Assembly (NCBI GenBank): GCA_015233565.1
Contig: JADFXM010000014.1
Coordinates: 1 to 64,000 of the forward strand
Direction of reading: 5' to 3'
Source: Candidatus Rifleibacteriota bacterium
GTDB lineage: Bacteria; Muiribacteriota; Ozemobacteria; Ozemobacterales; Ozemobacteraceae
DNA: 64,000 nucleotides
The position numbers were made by a program, and so were the translations under genes. The notes under the pieces are model-generated. The model ran no database searches, had not been told where the DNA came from, and saw only the letters and a program-made list of their open reading frames with translations. Position 1 is the stretch's first letter. Each line of letters opens with the position of its first letter. Positions 63,560 to 64,000 of this stretch are shown here, piece by piece.

Positions 63560-64000
63560 TGCGACTCGTTTTTAATTCCTTTTTTTTAGTGTTATTGGCG
63601 CTCTTGATTAACCTTCCCGGATACTGCAACGCTCCTTTGCTTGATGAATCTGAAGACAACAACCGTTTTGAACACCAACCTTCGCCCGAGGCTGAACGAT
63701 TATTGAAACGAATTCAGGCCTTGAGGGTTCATGATCCTAAAAGCGATTTACCGTTGTTGAGGCAATATGTGGCTTTATGTCCCTGGGATGTCCATCACCG
63801 AGAAGTTCTAGCGGATCATGAGTTTGAGATGGGAAATTATAAATTCGCCTTGAAGGAATTTCTCGCACTGCTAAAATACGTTCGCACTAATTATGTGCCA
63901 GTGTGGGATTTTAATATTCTTAATCAAATCTCAATTTGGAATGGAATAGGGTATTGTTATCTGAAACTTCACCAACCAAGTAAAGCATTGGAGTATTATA
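63559..64000 (+). CDS. Exported TPR protein (partial, continues beyond window)
   Basis: The frame opens at ATG 63559, whose A is shared with the stop of the transglycosylase gene, and stays open to the window edge (147 codons). A signal peptide SFFLVLLALLINLPGYCNA is followed by TPR-like helices: LLRQYVALCPWDVHHREVLA, EMGNYKFALKEFLALLKY and GIGYCYLKLHQPSKALEYY. It probably worked with the transglycosylase in the envelope. The C-terminus is not seen. Confidence 0.75.
   Translation, partial: MRLVFNSFFLVLLALLINLPGYCNAPLLDESEDNNRFEHQPSPEAERLLKRIQALRVHDPKSDLPLLRQYVALCPWDVHHREVLADHEFEMGNYKFALKEFLALLKYVRTNYVPVWDFNILNQISIWNGIGYCYLKLHQPSKALEYY

Overview
The window looks like an AT-rich chromosome segment of a diderm, chemotactic, probably uncultured bacterium. 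Evidence for this is undecaprenyl-type sugar-transferase chemistry, type II secretion/type IV pilus-like pseudopilins, a lipoprotein-like giant protein, a large hybrid CheA, and abundant TPR and zinc-ribbon proteins. The combination (DUF885, PocR-type hybrid kinase, giant Thr/Gly-repeat proteins, pseudopilin cluster with an oversized minor pilin, many Rpn nucleases) would fit a candidate phylum such as Riflebacteria. That placement is inference only: no rRNA, tRNA or ribosomal protein gene is present to anchor it.

Layout. 0.1-8.5 kb (minus): a polysaccharide/modified-sugar cluster with an initiating sugar transferase, TylF-like methyltransferase, two-subunit transketolase, DegT and class I aminotransferases, methyltransferase, GNAT, glycosyltransferase and a broken methyltransferase. 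8.7-11 kb: accessory DNA with two miniature transposable elements, a wrecked mntA-type antitoxin gene, an Rpn nuclease and a perfect 21-bp inverted repeat. 11-18.9 kb (plus): a chemosensory operon cheB-mcp-cheW-STAS-cheA. 19-22 kb (minus): a membrane protein, a glycosyltransferase and a nucleotide-sugar epimerase. 22.2-34.1 kb (plus): DUF885 peptidase, HIT hydrolase, three unknown proteins, two TPR proteins, NAD kinase and a PocR/PAS hybrid histidine kinase. 34.2-50.3 kb (minus): an exported repeat protein, NIF3, a 970-residue choice-of-anchor-D protein and a 3408-residue secreted protein with a C-terminal dockerin-like module. 50.9-57.8 kb (minus): a pseudopilin operon (GspI/J/K-like, GspL/M-like and an 861-residue pilin-like protein). 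57.8-64 kb: accessory DNA with three Rpn-family loci (one split by a stop), gene remnants, a transglycosylase interrupted by an insertion, and the start of an exported TPR protein.

The most distinctive signal is three separate families of non-autonomous miniature inverted-repeat elements. Family 1 is 183-185 bp with three copies and 4-5 bp target duplications. Family 2 is 114-121 bp with three copies plus a degenerate one, and it sits on or just after stop codons. Family 3 is 144-145 bp with two copies and 9-bp target duplications. Two insertions can be reversed on paper: removing the element plus one target copy exactly restores a 315-residue transglycosylase frame, and joins the two halves of a MntA nucleotidyltransferase motif. 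A third lies just upstream of the ribosome binding site of the pseudopilin operon. No transposase that could mobilise them was recognised here.
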